From Sialis fuliginosa (lineage: Eukaryota; Arthropoda; Insecta; Megaloptera; Sialidae), in NCBI GenBank assembly GCA_961205875.1, contig OY540811.1, positions 18,283,248 to 18,347,247 of the forward strand: a stretch of DNA of 64,000 bases, read 5' to 3'. Positions within the stretch are counted from its first letter, which is position 1. Each line of letters starts with the position of its first letter. The notes under the pieces were generated by a model. It ran no database searches and was not told the DNA's origin. It worked only from the letters and a program-made list of their open reading frames with translations. The translations under genes and the position numbers were made by a program. Of this stretch, positions 37,401 to 50,520 are shown piece after piece.

Positions 37401-38456
37401 GCATATACAACAAATGTGAATTTCAGGAAAACTACTCTTCCATTAAAATATAAATTCTAGTTAATCTTTAAAAGAGTTATTATTTGCAGACTAACAATAT
37501 AAATGGTATGAGTTTTTATAAATTATATAACTAACAATAAAATGGATTAATCAATTTTCAGTGTCAATCAATAATTATTGTATTTTTGTTGTCATTTTTT
37601 CCTTAGTTGGGCAGCACTCATTTATAATTATATGTTATAAAGTATAATAGCATTTTGCTAAATTGTAATAGGACTAATCGTTTACGAAAAATATCGATAG
37701 AACTGCAGAATTTTACTTAATATGGATGCTTCAAATTATATTATTTAGGGTATATATTCTTATTCTATGCTAGTACAATTTTTGAATATAGTTTTTAAAA
37801 GTATGTATAATAATTTAGTTATATACTTATAGGAGTAACGGAAAGATTTAAGCATTTCTGGCTATCACAAATTCATTTATTTAATTTAATGAATAATTAA
37901 AATATTACAATTTACTTAATGTGTAAAAAAACTAAAAAGCTCAGAAGAAAAATTTTAAATCTCCGTAATAAATGTTTATCAACAATTAAATATAAATATT
38001 TAATTGACACCCCTTTTCTATAAATGGGAAATAATTTTCTGTAAACATCTTTCCAATTCCAATTGGGAAATGTTTTCGTACAAGTATCATAGAGATTTCT
38101 GGACATTTTACTTCGTAGATTTGATATAAATACTTTAATATAAACGAGTGTATTACATATACCTACATGGATAACATGTTTTTCTGTACATAAAGAAAAA
38201 AAATCTGTAAAAGATTTTTTGGATGCACGAATCTGTTCTTTAGATATCTTTTAAAGCAGATAGACCAATGTTTCTTTTGATATAACTTGTTTTTGTTTGT
38301 TCATAAATACGCTACGAGGTACTACCATGCGAAGCTCGTTTTAATGCCTTATTCGATTTTAACACATAAATTTTTCATCGCAATGATCTGATAATATGAA
38401 ATTTAAATCGATTTTTATTTTGTTAATATAAATACATAACTGAATTATTAAACACA
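37401..38456. other. AT-rich intronic DNA
   Basis: No supported feature. Confidence 0.4.
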
Positions 38457-38665
38457 GCTTATACCTGGTGTTATGTTGTTTAGCTATATTAAATGAAAGG
38501 TTTGGTAATCAATTATAGAATTAACTTTATTAACATATAGAATACATGTACTGTGTGTGGATGTGCTTGCTTGAATGTCGTGTGTATGTGTGGTGCGCAT
38601 TCAGTGTGTGTGTGTAGTGTGCGTTCTGTACATATTATAACACCTGGTATTATAAAGAACTTGGT
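38457..38665. repeat. Short inverted repeat around a GT-rich core
   Basis: CTTATACCTGGTGTTAT on the left and ATAACACCTGGTATTATAAAG on the right enclose a GT/GTGC simple-sequence tract at about 38553-38625. Probably a MITE. Confidence 0.5.
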
Positions 38666-38728
38666 CTAGACTAAAAACAAGTCAAATGCTATCTGCAGGG
38701 TATTAAAAAATGACAGTTGTATTATATA

Positions 38729-39263
38729 TAGAGATTGGAAAAATAGTTTTTCAACTATTGCGAAAAATGTAACTATTGTAATTTTTATTACATATCTCCA
38801 TCGATTTCAGAAAACTGATTTGATTGAACCCAATTTAAAATCAACTATTTGCAACTATTTTACTTTTCCAACTATTTTTAAACTATTTGCCTTTTTTTTA
38901 TCCAACGTTAAAAATTTTGTAGTTTTATATATTTTTACAAATACATTTTGTCTATTATACAGATACTTTTATAGATATTTATGTTGTGTTTTTACATATT
39001 TATTTGTTTTTCCTTTTTTTTTTAGCTTCTAGAATCGCATAACATGTTTTCCTCGAAAATTTCAGATTTTACACTTTTTACTAATACGTTAATGTCACTA
39101 ATTATTGATTAAATCGAAAGAAAATTTATTATTGTAAAAAAATTTGTAACTATTTCACAACTATTTTGATTAAAAAAAACTGTTTGCCAAATATTTTACA
39201 GAAAAAAAATCAACTATATAGTAACTATTTCATTAAAAATAACAACTATTTTTCCAATCTCTA
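38729..39263. mobile_element. hAT-type MITE with perfect target duplication ATTATATA
   Basis: A 535-bp element with ends TAGAGATTGGAAAAATAGTT and, inversely, AACTATTTTTCCAATCTCTA, flanked on each side by ATTATATA (38721-38728 and 39264-39271). Close to both ends it has many copies of AACTATT (or AATAGTT), as expected for subterminal transposase-binding repeats of hAT elements. The open frame at 38820-39032 is composed of these repeats and is not a gene. Confidence 0.88.
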
Positions 39264-39304
39264 ATTATATAAATATAGTATTTATGAATGAAGAAGCGCA
39301 TATG

Positions 39305-39679
39305 CATGGGCGCCGGCAGAATTTCTTTTAGGGGGGTGCAAATATATACAAAAAAAAAAATTTGATGGAAGTTAATATGAGTAAAAAAAAAAAAATGGTC
39401 TTCAGTTTTTATATATATATATACAATTTGAAACCGACACGACTAAAAAAAAAAAAAGGTCCTCAGTTTTTATATATATACAATTTGAAACCGACACGAC
39501 TAAAAAAAAAAAAGGTCCTCAGTTTTATATTTTCATATTTATAACTTATTATATGTTTTCCAATTTGCCAGGGGGGTGCAAATGTATTAAATTTTAAAAT
39601 AACAATTGTATTTCTTAATTATTTCATTTGCCAGGGGGGTGCAAGTGCACCTCCTTGCACCCCCCTCCCGGCGCCCATG
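39305..39679. mobile_element. hAT-type MITE with perfect target duplication CGCATATG
   Basis: A 375-bp element from CATGGGCGCCGG to CCGGCGCCCATG, flanked by CGCATATG at 39297-39304 and 39680-39687. Inside are GGGGGGTGCAA blocks near both ends and a tandem repeat of about 60 bp (39384-39520) with poly(A), GGTCYTCAGTTTT, a TA run and CAATTTGAAACCGACACGAC. The 60-codon open frame there is repeat-derived. Confidence 0.9.
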
Positions 39680-39834
39680 CGCATATGTATATACATATAT
39701 GTAATTGACAATTGATGTACAGCATAGAAACGATAATATTTTAAATTATTATACATTTATTACCACTGATCTTGAATACAGATCAAATTCATAACGATTT
39801 GATACGATTTGTTTTGGCCTTTATCTAGACTAAT

Positions 39835-40060
39835 GACTGCAAAACTGTGTGCTGCAGTTGTGCGCCGCGAAAAATACCAGGTGTACCGCGAAAGATTTAA
39901 TAGTATAGGTTTATATTAATTATATTTCTTTATTATAATAAGAATTTGTATTTTTGTTCATATTAGTAAAATATACTTGAATTTTGTTGGTTTTTTTTTG
40001 TTGTGCCGCGAAAAAAAATCTCCCTGTTTGGCAGACACTGGTCTGGACTCTATTAACGAA
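39835..40060. repeat. Degenerate hAT-like fragment with GCCGCGAAAA blocks
   Basis: TGCGCCGCGAAAAATACCAG, GTACCGCGAAAGATTT and TGTGCCGCGAAAAAAAAT are three related blocks, ending near CTGTTTGGCAGACACTGG. No clear partner end or target duplication. Confidence 0.35.
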
Positions 40061-40519
40061 TATGAGACAAAAGTGAATATATATAAAAATGTGATATTTT
40101 TATATGTCCATTTTTTCATTTGTGACGAGAAGTTTTTACTTGAACAAATATCTAATTTATGTTTTCAACACAGATACATTTATGTATGTTGTATATACAT
40201 TTTGTACATACATAGATTAGATACAATATAGGATTAGTCAGAAGTAAGGGCCGAGCGATTTATTTGCGTATCAGTTATATTAAAAAATGTTCAATTGAAA
40301 ATTCAAGTGTACGTTATTCTTCTACATGACAACATAGCTGAAAGTTTTTTTTTCTCCTAAATGTGACATAAAAATAATATATTTGATAAAAATTAATTAA
40401 ATTAATAAATTCTCAATTTTTCAAAAATAATTAAAAACTAATTAATGAAGTAGCACTGAACTGAAAGGTGTAGTTAACAATAAAACAAAGTAAATTATTA
40501 GACGGCCATGATTTAATTG

Positions 40520-41084
40520 AGACGGTCAGTTCAGTCTCAGTTTCAGTCGAACTGTCCATTTTGCCTATGTGTAAAAACTAAAAACTGACAGGATGGCTAG
40601 ACCTATTCGTTTCATTTCACTTTTTAGAATTTTCTATGTGTAAACAAACGCGCAATGCCTCAGTTCTTGAAAGTCTGTTTCATTGTACAAGTACAGTATT
40701 GTAAGTGTTCAGCTATCATTATGCCAATGAAGGATCACGATTTTATTGTAGAGTTCATTAAAATTTATAAAATTGCCCTGTTTATTTACATGCGACAATG
40801 AATTCCTTTTAAGGTATCTACCAATTGGCTTCTTTTCTTCCACGGTTTCTTCAGTGCCAAAGCTAAGTCTACTGCAATGAGACAGTCTTCATTCATGAAT
40901 TGTTACACTATATCATGTACACTTTTGAACAGTATGTACAATGTGTCTGTACACTTTGAGAGCGCAATGCGGACTGAACAGAGAACTAAACAGATTGGAA
41001 ACTGAAAACTGAACGGATCGTGTAAACTCACGGACACACATAGAAAGAACGGACAGTTCGACTGAAACTGAACTGACCGTCTAA
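40520..41084. mobile_element. Inverted-repeat element, GACGGTCAGTTCAGT ends
   Basis: Left: GACGGTCAGTTCAGTCTCAG then TTTCAGTCGAACTGTCC. Right, inversely: GACGGTCAGTTCAGTTTCAG then TCGAACTGTCCG. The terminal inverted repeats run to about 50 bp each, to CTATGTGT. No transposase was seen; the superfamily is uncertain because no target duplication was found. Confidence 0.75.
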
Positions 41085-41085
41085 A

Positions 41086-43353
41086 AGGATTACGATTACG
41101 GCGTTAACAATCTGAAATATTAACCTTAAATATGTTGATGTTAAAAATTTTATTTCAATGCTTATATTATTAGCTATATTATTTAAATAAGATTTCAATA
41201 ATTGAAAAAAAAATTCAAATACAAATTGTGTTATTGTATTTTTTCAAATAGATTACGAGTATCTCAATTCGAATAAATAAATAAATAAGTTGTTTGATTC
41301 TTACTTTTGACTAACCCTGTAGGCATGTGAAGTATGTGCATGAAATGTTGGTTTGAAATACAGAAAAGGTACTTCGCATTTTTACGCTGATGCAAATGAG
41401 AAAGTGTGTATGAAATATAACATGTTTCACTTTGATTAGGAGGGAGCGATAATAAAAATGTTTTATGATGTAACAAAGGGCGATGTCGAGAGTGTGGAAC
41501 ATGGAAATAAAATCATGATATATGTTATTACTTTTGTATAAACAGTAAAATATATTGTATTTTTTGTAATTTAATTTTACTATAAAAAATATTGGTAACA
41601 AGAATAATAAGTATGTGAAATTGATGTCAAAAATACGTTTTTGTTTTGAAAAACTACATATTAAGAAGTTCAATAACGCCTTTTTCAAGAAAATATTAAC
41701 AAAACCGATATTTTATTTTATCAGTTTGGTGAAAAACAATCTTTTCAGAACGACGAATATATTATTATTATTATATTATACAAATCTGTAGCTACTTAAT
41801 GATGCATTAAATTTAGTAATAAAAGAATGTATACACTTTCTAGTACATCCAAGTATATCAAATTGACTTCTTTTGTAACTTTGGTAAAAGTATATATCAA
41901 AATAAAGATCATAAAATATTCAATGCTATTATATCAAGATGATAAAATGTTTTTGAAAGGAATAAAATGTTGATAATGCGCAAATATATGTATATTCAAA
42001 AATAAAATATTTTGAGAGGAAACTTGAAATGTTGCTGACAAATCTGAATGAATAGTATTAAATTATATTTATATTTCGATACGACTTATAGATGTGATAT
42101 ATAGGTATAGATATATTATACATATCTCATGTATATATAACAATAATAATATAATGACTACAGAGAATATATTAATACATAATGAATTTTTGAAGATTGC
42201 TTAAAAAAATTAATTCTTATAATATTTATTGTATAAATATAATATATCTAATAACATATTCCTGGATTTTTTAACAGTATTTTTTTAAAGATATAATACT
42301 TAAAAAAAATGACTTGACGCAGTACGCATTTTATATGCTCTTTGTATGTACCCACACACATTAAGTTTGGAAAAAGTTTTTAAAAGTTGGTAATTCAAAT
42401 AACATAATTTTTATTTTCTTATACCCATATGTAATGTATTTATTGTCTTATTGTAAGAGTTTTTTACGCAATTAAGCTGTTATCATTTATTTATTATTTC
42501 CATAGATTTTGAAATAAATGCAAATATGTAGTTTTTTTTTACTATGGATACATAAAAACCAATGCTAGTCCGTATATAAAACTGTTATCAAAATTATATG
42601 GCGGCTATCTTTTTTTTAATGTCACAATCGTCATTTCCATGCATATTATCCCAGAGGCGTCAATTGAAAATTTATTAAATGCAAATATACTTTAAATTAC
42701 AAATAAATTTAGTGTGTATGAGAAATGATAGTTTCAAAAAGACATTTGTCTGTTAATCAATTCTCAATTTAATACTTTGAATATAAAATATTTATTATTA
42801 ATTAATTTTATAATTCAAAACAATTGATATTTATTTTAAAATTTGAATGATACGCCAATGACTCGTGGAGCGATGTGGTAACAACGCTAGGTAATGTGAT
42901 ATGTGTCCTTTATCTTTCCTTGTCTAAGAGTTTTTTAGTGTTGACATGAGTACTCATATTTTTCAATTAAAAATACTGTGCAATATATTCGTGAATTAAG
43001 TTTTAATGACTTTTTGGATATTTTAGATATAGAAACAATGAATGAAATATTATAAATCTATGAATCTAAATCGAGAGATAAATAATATTGCTTCAAAAAA
43101 ATAAATAATAAAATATAAATATTGATTATATGGCATTTATATTTAAATTGTGAGAAAAGTATAATGTGATGAAATCTCAAGAGACATATTCTTTTCTTCG
43201 ACCACTAAAAAGAATTTAAAAAATGCGTAGAAACTCCATTATTTAGTTATTTATTTCGATGAAAGCTCTTGACAACATTATATTGGTCATATTGAACACC
43301 GAAACAGTAATTTTTTACATTGTATTGTATGTTATAAAGAAAGTTACACTCAC
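41086..43353. other. AT-rich intronic DNA
   Basis: No element recognised. The open frames on the minus strand at 41264-41688 lack any domain and are in intron sequence. Confidence 0.4.
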
Positions 43354-43513
43354 CATAACGTTATGACGGCGTAAGGAGTCCAACAAAATACAAAAACGAC
43401 GACAATATTAGCTGTCATTCTCAGGGTCCGTATTCTTGCCCTTTCAATGTTGGTTGTATCAGAACGTCTCAACTGAAGTCGATTTTCTTTGCCTTTCTTG
43501 TTGTTATTGTCAA
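43354..43513 (-). CDS. ACPR: Neuropeptide GPCR, internal exon with ICL3 and TM6
   Basis: This 160-nt exon is too short to stand out as an ORF. It was found by looking for the missing TM6. The acceptor is TTTACTTCTAG|TTGAC and the donor is TTATG|GTGAGT. It enters in phase 1 (A|TT gives Ile) and leaves in phase 2 (TG|G gives Trp), matching both neighbouring exons. It encodes a basic third intracellular loop (K-K-G-K-E-N-R-L-Q-L-R-R) and then R-I-R-T-L-R-M-T-A-N-I and TM6 with the F-C-W-T-P-Y motif, the CWxP toggle region. ICL3 with TM6 is what couples class A receptors to G proteins. The reading frame is open throughout and joins to both flanking exons without a frameshift. Confidence 0.88.
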
Positions 43514-45006
43514 CTAGAAGTAAACATACGTATTAATATTGATATATTAATGTATATACATTATGCATATTATAATTATCAGAGTTTAATTTCAAAAAAT
43601 ACATTAATTTTAAGTGAATTAAATTTTCGCAAAAATTATAAAAAATATACGAATGTATGCACAAACATTAAATAATAAAAAACGGAAGGGAAATAAATTC
43701 AACAAAAATACTCAAGCATGGAAAATTCGATTTATAAAATAAATAAGAACATGACTTATTGAAATGTAGATCAAATGATATATTTTATGGTTATGAAAGA
43801 TTTACGATGTGGGATATAAAAAAAAGTTTTCCTTGTTATCAACCCATGCGATATACATATTTAGTTCTGAATGAATTATATTTATTATTTAATAGAAATA
43901 AACATTGCAGATACTATAAATTCAAAAGTTCTTTATTGAATTTACGAGTTTTTATAAATTGTTTTATTTAAAAAAAAATTGCTAAGAATTTTGAAACATC
44001 TAATTCTAGAATCTAATTATAAATATGATTTGAAATGATTATTTTTATGAAATTTCCAAAAACAATTTTTGTTTGGGAAAAGTAAAGATTATATCAAAAG
44101 AAATAGAGTAGGTGCATATTTTTAACCTATTTTCTCAGTAAGGCCAAAAGTGTGTATAAATTTAAATAAATTTATTTTTGGTACAAGACATTATTAAATT
44201 TCAGAAAGTATTTACATTAAGTCAGCCGTAAGGTGTAAATTTTAAGTTGAAAGACGAAATATTTAGAGAGCTATGTATTTAAAAAAATATGTTACTTATA
44301 AAAGTTGTATGGTATGCAAGTTTTTTTTAAGAATCTGTATTTTTCTATTACACCATAATATTCTATGAACAAAAACAACTTTTGTCTGCAACACATTTAT
44401 ATATTGATAGATATTGTTTTATTTCCATGAAATTTTTACTCGGAATCTTAGAGGAATTTTTGAATTTTGAAAATTAGAAGAGACAAAAAGTGCTTAATTT
44501 TAATGAATTTTTCAGATTTTTTTATAGATGCTACATTGAAAAAATAGTTTAATGTATAATAATTTATAATTTCGTATTTAAAAAAATGTAGATCTTTAAT
44601 TCATCTTGAAACCATCCACCAAATCAAAAATAAATAATGTCATTTATTTCTCCCTTGAAACATAATTTTTTTGATGTATGGCTCTCGAAATAATTATTTG
44701 GTATAAATATACAATATATACAAACACGGTACTTTAACGTCATAATCTAGTTATATTCTAATATTGTTAGCACGACAGTCATAACACGTATCATCTAAAG
44801 AAGCGTGTCCTTTTATTAAAACAGTGTCCATTCGAATCCTTGAGAATATACGAGTATGTAGGGAAGATTGTAGTCGGATGAAAATATAGCAATAATACAA
44901 CTACCCGTTAGATTGAAAGAAACTATTTATGTACTAACAATAAAATAGTTAACAATGACCTAATATTCAATTTTACATTATTTGGTTTATAGCTAAATCA
45001 TATCTA

Positions 45007-45932
45007 CAGGGTGACCAAGCTTGAAATGCATGGGGATTTCCTAAACGGTAAGAGATACAGATTCGGTTAAATGAGATGAATTATTTGTAAGGAAGGGATG
45101 AGTATTATTACATCAAAAAATATTAATAATTCTATGTGGTTTAGGTGGTATACCCAAAAATACGAAAATTCTTTAAATGGCTTGTTAAAGTAGATAGGTA
45201 CTTTTTTTTCTTAAATCATTTTTCGTGTAGAATTGATTGGCATATTTAGAATTTTTATATAACTTTTAGTTTCCGAGTTACAAGTCCTAAATTTAGTTTT
45301 TCTTATGGGTTACTAAGTTGGCTATAGCATATTTGAATGTGTTTTTTTTACTCTACAATAATATATAACTTGTTATATTTTTGTTCGAAAAAAAGTGAGA
45401 ACATTTTTTTGTAATAGTTTATTGTTTTCAAATATTCATTTGTTATTTTGATTGTTGTTATTGTGATTTTTCTCTAAACAATTTTTGTAATAATATATAA
45501 ATAATATAAATATCACTAATGTTTAGTACTTTGACTTGTTTTCGAAAATAAATATAACAAGTGACATATTGTTGTAAACTAAATTAAAAAACACGTTCAA
45601 ATATGCTATAGCCAACTTAGTGGCACATAAGAAAAACTCTAGTTAGGGCTTGTAACTCGGAAACTAAAAATGATATAAAAATTTTAAATACGCCAATCAA
45701 TTTTATACAAAAAGTGCTTTAAGAAACTGTAAACAAAAAGTACTTATCTACTTTGACAAAAAAGTTATAGCTATTTAAAATAAATCCGAATTTTCAAATT
45801 TTTTGGTATACCACCTAAACCACATATAATTATTAATATTTTTGTATGCAGTAATATCCCTTCCTTATAAATATATCTGTATCTCCTACCGTTAAGGAAA
45901 TTCCCATTCACGCTTATCTTGGACAACCTGTA
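45007..45932. mobile_element. Fold-back element, TACAGGGTGACCAAG end
   Basis: The left arm starts TACAGGGTGACCAAGCTTGA; the right ends with the inverse of TACAGGTTGTCCAAGATAAG. Inner pairs include GTGGTTTAGGTGGTATACC with its complement and GCTATAGCATATTTGAA with its inverse. TA borders. No transposase relic was read in its centre, unlike 6131 and 9411. Confidence 0.8.
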
Positions 45933-46830
45933 TAAGGGAATTATCATTTTTCACTTTTTTTTAAAAAACAATGTTTCATTAAATCATTTTTATTGGAAAA
46001 TATAACAAAGGCGTCAATTGAAACAATGAGATTCGTGCCAATTGAAACATGTTTATAGATACTGCAATTTCGGAAAATGTTACGATAGATGTGTTTATAA
46101 TGTCTTATGCATATTCAGATAGGCATAAAAAATGGTTGTAATGTATCTACTAGAATTATTAGGCAATTTTTTAAATTGGTTTGCTAAAAATGATTCTTAT
46201 TTTATGTTTTCATCTGTTTAAATTGCTTTTCTAAAACAAGATTCTTTAACTTTAACTTATATGTTCATCCCAATTATCACATTAATACTAGATGAAGTTG
46301 GTTAAAAATGGATTTTGTTATTTTAGTCACTAAATTAAACAATTCATTCGACACGTTTTTCTACTTAACAAGAAAGAATCGTAAAGTTCTAGACTCCAGA
46401 CTGTCTGGAACTATTAAGCTCCTGATGAAGACTTCGAGGGAAATAAGAGTACTTATATTTTTCTTTTAAGATAACGTAAAAAATTAAGAATTTTTAAACA
46501 TTTTAAATTCCATGGTGATTATTTCATGTTGAAAATAAAAATTCCCCAAAATTATTTTTCAATATTTTATAATTTAAGAAAAGTTTAAAAAACTTTAATA
46601 AAAACATGCTTCTGATTTAAAATATATATTCCTTTCTCCTTTTTTCTAAATTAATTTATTTTCAGTAGGAAATCTCTTGTTCAGTACATTAATTTCAGAA
46701 TTTATGAAAATTTATTGCCTCGGATTAAAAATGTTTTTAATAAAAGTTTCTTATTTTTTCTCTAAAACTCTGATCCTTAAAACAAAAGATACAGGTTATC
46801 ATTTAAAAAATTAAAGCTACTATTAAAAAA
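45933..46830. other. AT-rich intronic DNA
   Basis: No supported gene or element. Confidence 0.4.
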
Positions 46831-46834
46831 CATC

Positions 46835-47330
46835 TGACAAGTAAATGCACGGTGCTTCCTCGTGCTTAATTCACCAAATGTTAATAAACACAAAGTATTC
46901 AGATGAACTGCCTGTCATTTAACATTTAATTTATGAATGTTAAATTTGTGTTGAGGTATCGTATATTATAGAAAATTGAATGATCTACAAAAAAATTCTA
47001 TAAAATTTTCACGTTCTTGAGGTATCTTAAAAATAAATATTTTTGGATGTCCCCCTCCCCCTTTCACACGATTTCAATGACTTTTAAATGAGACCGTTCT
47101 CAAGCCACACTCAACTAACTAACCAAGTTTAATTAATATCGGTTTAGTGGTTTTTGAGTTATGCGTGTGACAAGGATTCGGGGGATAGACATTCACACAG
47201 ACACGGAATGAAAAGTATTTGTTTTGACCTGAAACGGAAAGATCAATTTAAAATTTTGAAATCGGAGAACAATTTTTTTTCTCATTTTATGGAGAGCAAA
47301 AGACATTAAAAATACCCACGTTTTATTTTG
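46835..47330 (+). repeat. Dispersed repeat with ATATCGGTTTAGTGGTTT block, copy 1
   Basis: Order: CATCTGACAAGTAAATGCA, TTCTTGAGGTATCTTAAAAA, a TCCCCCTCCCCCTTTCACAC tract, CTAACCAAGTTTAATTAATA, TCGGTTTAGTGG, GTGTGACAAGGATTC and TTTTGAAATCGGAGAACAAT. Copy 2 at 49855-50520 repeats every block in order. Confidence 0.75.
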
Positions 47331-48199
47331 AACACTTGGTACAGATATATATGCTTCTACTGATACCTGGTAATTTTTTAATTAACATCAGTACGATGTA
47401 AATTGGAAGATGGATTTTTAATTAAATAACAATTAGTATTGAATTTGAGTATCAAGTATAATATTTTTTGTTTCAATCGATACAGTGTTCCACAGGCATA
47501 TTCTTACTTGTAAATACTATTTTAAGTACTTTAAACATTTTTATTTAATAAATATAAATATTATTTACTTCTAAAGAAAGGGGATGTGATGTGTCCCCCA
47601 GGCTGGTTAATCTGATGCTAGCATTCAGTCATATTTTAAAATTGTATCAAATGAAACAAAAAACCTTTACGTTTTTGTTATCTGCGGATATAAAATACAC
47701 AAATAGCACAAAAAGCAGTCTGGAGGGAATCAAAATATTACCGACATTCAAAATTATTGCCCAATACATTTTTTTATCAATTTTATTAGAGATTATACGA
47801 TTAGATGCTGACTTTCCTTGGTTGTGATTCGGAATAAATACATAAGTACGAGTACATCGAAAAGTACTTACAATTTATGATGTAAATTAAAATTTAATTC
47901 TTTTCAATGTTATTGGTAATGTATTAAATATTTTCATTACGTTTCAGGCATGTTATACATTTTCAGATACATACTTTGTTGAATTAAATTGCTTTATTGT
48001 AATTAAAATACTGTTGTATTTTACAAACATTAATTTGATTAGACTGTATGTACAATTAAATGAACGAAATTTATTTATATTCTGGTTGTAATTCGTAGAA
48101 TTTATTTTCAAGGATTTTATTTACAATTCTAGAGGATTATATTGTTTATATCTTTGTATAATTATATTAATGTTTATTCTTTATTAGAAGCCTTTATAT

Positions 48200-49160
48200 C
48201 AGGCTTGGCCAATCCAAATTGCACCACGGACCAAATTGACAACCTAAAATTTTCCAAGGGCCGCACAAAAATAAGAAATTATTGTTTAAAAATTTTGACT
48301 TCCGGGGTTTCTAATCAATTTTTTTTCTTTTTTTTTGAAGTAGAACTACATCTTTTTCGGAAATATTAGGGAATAACCTCGGAAAAACGAATGTAATGAA
48401 AATATGACACATTTTTAATGCTTATATCTCCGGAACTAATAATCATAAAGCAATAAATAAAAATACAGTAGATAGCTTATATTATCCATTTTATAATACA
48501 ATGACTTCCCCACACCCATACGATCTTTAAAGTCTTCAATGTATTAACATAAAAAATTTAAAGCTAATTTTCATAGGATTTTATACATATAGGCATATAG
48601 CCGACCTTAAAAATTTCGTCCCTTGTCACAGATTAAAGGTTGTAAAGAAAAATTTTACAGGAGTGCAGGAGTTTTAGGAAAACAATTATCCACTACTTTG
48701 TATAGTAACCGATTTATTTACGATTTTGTATAATAAATAAATGAAAAATATAAATAAAAAGAAAACGTCTCAATATTTCACCCCGTTACAGATAAATGTT
48801 GTCTCATTCGATCCGAGTGGAAAAAACAAGCAAGTATTCAATCATAGTAAATTAAAAAATATAAATATATATTTATAACCAACAATAAAGTAAGTATATC
48901 TGTATGGTTGCAAGTATTTAAAATACTAATAAATAATGGTTTTATTTATTCACAAAAATACTTCAAATTCTAATTTTGTATTATATTATAATAAAAAAAA
49001 TTAACAATTAAAATGAGTAGTTAAGTCACATAAATAGAATAATATTTTAAAGAAAACAACAAGAAATTAAAACCAACCTGTCATTCTGAAATAATAATAA
49101 ATAAAAATAAAAATACAACTTGTTCAGATGTGGTCATGGGACGCAGGTTGGCTAGCCCTG
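48200..49160. mobile_element. hAT-type MITE, CAGGCTTGGCCAA ends
   Basis: About 961 bp between CAGGCTTGGCCAATCC and, inversely, CAGGGCTAGCCAACC. Flanks CTTTATAT and TTTTATAT match at seven of eight positions, an aged 8-bp hAT target duplication. The interior is AT-rich without a transposase. Confidence 0.78.
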
Positions 49161-49854
49161 TTTTATATGTATTAAATAAAAACTACTTTATTAACAAAAA
49201 TATTTAAATAACTACTCTGGTGGGTTTTGTCACATAAGCAACTTATTAAATAATTTAAAAATGATTTTGATTTACCTCAGCATCGTTAGGTTGCCTACAA
49301 TTACCTAATTATTATTAAATATTAATAATTTGTAGATATCAAACGTTCGTAAAATAAATGCCAACTTTCTAATCTTATTAATACTTCACTCAAAGCAGGG
49401 TTGATTAAAGCATTTAATCCTTTAATTTAGATAATGTGTGCACAGTGAACATGTATGTGTATAATAGTTTCAGTTTATTATAATAAGAACGAACACCGTC
49501 ACTAATTTTAGAGTTTTGGGTAAACAACGAAGCACATTATGTCTGAATCGCTTGGGTACCTTTACGTTGCTTTGTATCCTCTAAATATTTCCTTGTAGAG
49601 TTTTTTATTAGTATACATATATATGTTTAGCAGCTACAATTTTGGCAATGAGTTCAGTTTTATTTTACGTCTTGTAAGTAAGATATAAACTTTGGGTATC
49701 TGGAATTTTATGACTACCGAGCTAGGTAATAATATTGAGGTCGTAATGATATTTTAAAACTTCAAATAAAAGATATTTTTTATAATATATATAAAACACA
49801 AGTTAAATGTTTTTATAAATAACAAATTTATTTCACTAAATAAAATAAGAATGT

Positions 49855-50520
49855 TAAAAAAACATCTGCCAAGTAAATGCAGTGCTTTCTCGTACCAAAT
49901 TCAGCAAAGGTAGTTAATTATTGAACAAATTAAATAAAAACCGATAGTGCTCAGATAAATTGCCTAGCATTGGTTAACCATTTGATTTTTATACAATTTT
50001 ACTAAAAAATATTAGTTTAAAATTTTTCTTAAGACGCACCTGATTACTTTTTCGTATATTTTAAATTTTTTGACAATTTCAATCTAAATCTAAATTTATG
50101 CAAACGTCAAAATGACATTTTATATGTCAAAGTAAATATCAATTTAAAAAAAAAACAAAACACGATCTTTAAGGGAATATTTTATAATAAACATTGTAGA
50201 CCTACATTATAGGAAATTGTATCGTTCTTGAGATATCTTGAAAAAAGAAATATTTTGGAATGTCACCCCTCCCCTTTACACATGATTTTGAAATGGGACC
50301 GTCCTCAAGCCAGACCCAACCATCTAACCAAGTTTCATTAATATCGGTTCAGTGGTTCATGAGTTATACGTGTGACAAGGATTCAGGGGACAGGCAGATA
50401 CGGAACGAAAAGTGTTTGTCTTGGCGTTATTTAAAATTTTGAAATCGGAGAACAATTTTTTTGCCTCATTCTAAAACGATCACAACGCTTCTCGTATCTT
50501 CGATATTGCGAGGAAATTGC
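49855..50520 (+). repeat. Dispersed repeat, copy 2 of the 46835 family
   Basis: CATCTGCCAAGTAAATGCAG, TTCTTGAGATATCTTGAAAA, CACCCCTCCCCTTTACACAT, CCAAGTTTCATTAATATCGG, TTCAGTGGTTCATGAG, GTGTGACAAGGATTCAGGGG and TTTTGAAATCGGAGAACAAT. It extends further right than copy 1, to GATCACAACGCTTCTCGTAT. Confidence 0.75.

Larger units (their letters stand above)
34054..43353 (-). other. Receptor intron between TM6 and TM7 exons (about 9.3 kb)
   Basis: This phase-2 GT-AG intron is inferred from the exon junctions. It contains a GC-rich MITE (34264-34760), two related dispersed repeats (36340-36666 and 37190-37400), a small inverted repeat with a GT-rich core (38457-38665), two hAT MITEs with exact target duplications (38729-39263 and 39305-39679), and an inverted-repeat element (40520-41084). 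No other gene was seen in it. Confidence 0.8.

Noticed and set aside
44825..44850. tRNA B-box-like ATTCGAATCC
   Set aside because: No A box, acceptor stem or anticodon arm could be folded around it. The same holds for GGTTCGAAGCC at 2347, which is a MITE end.
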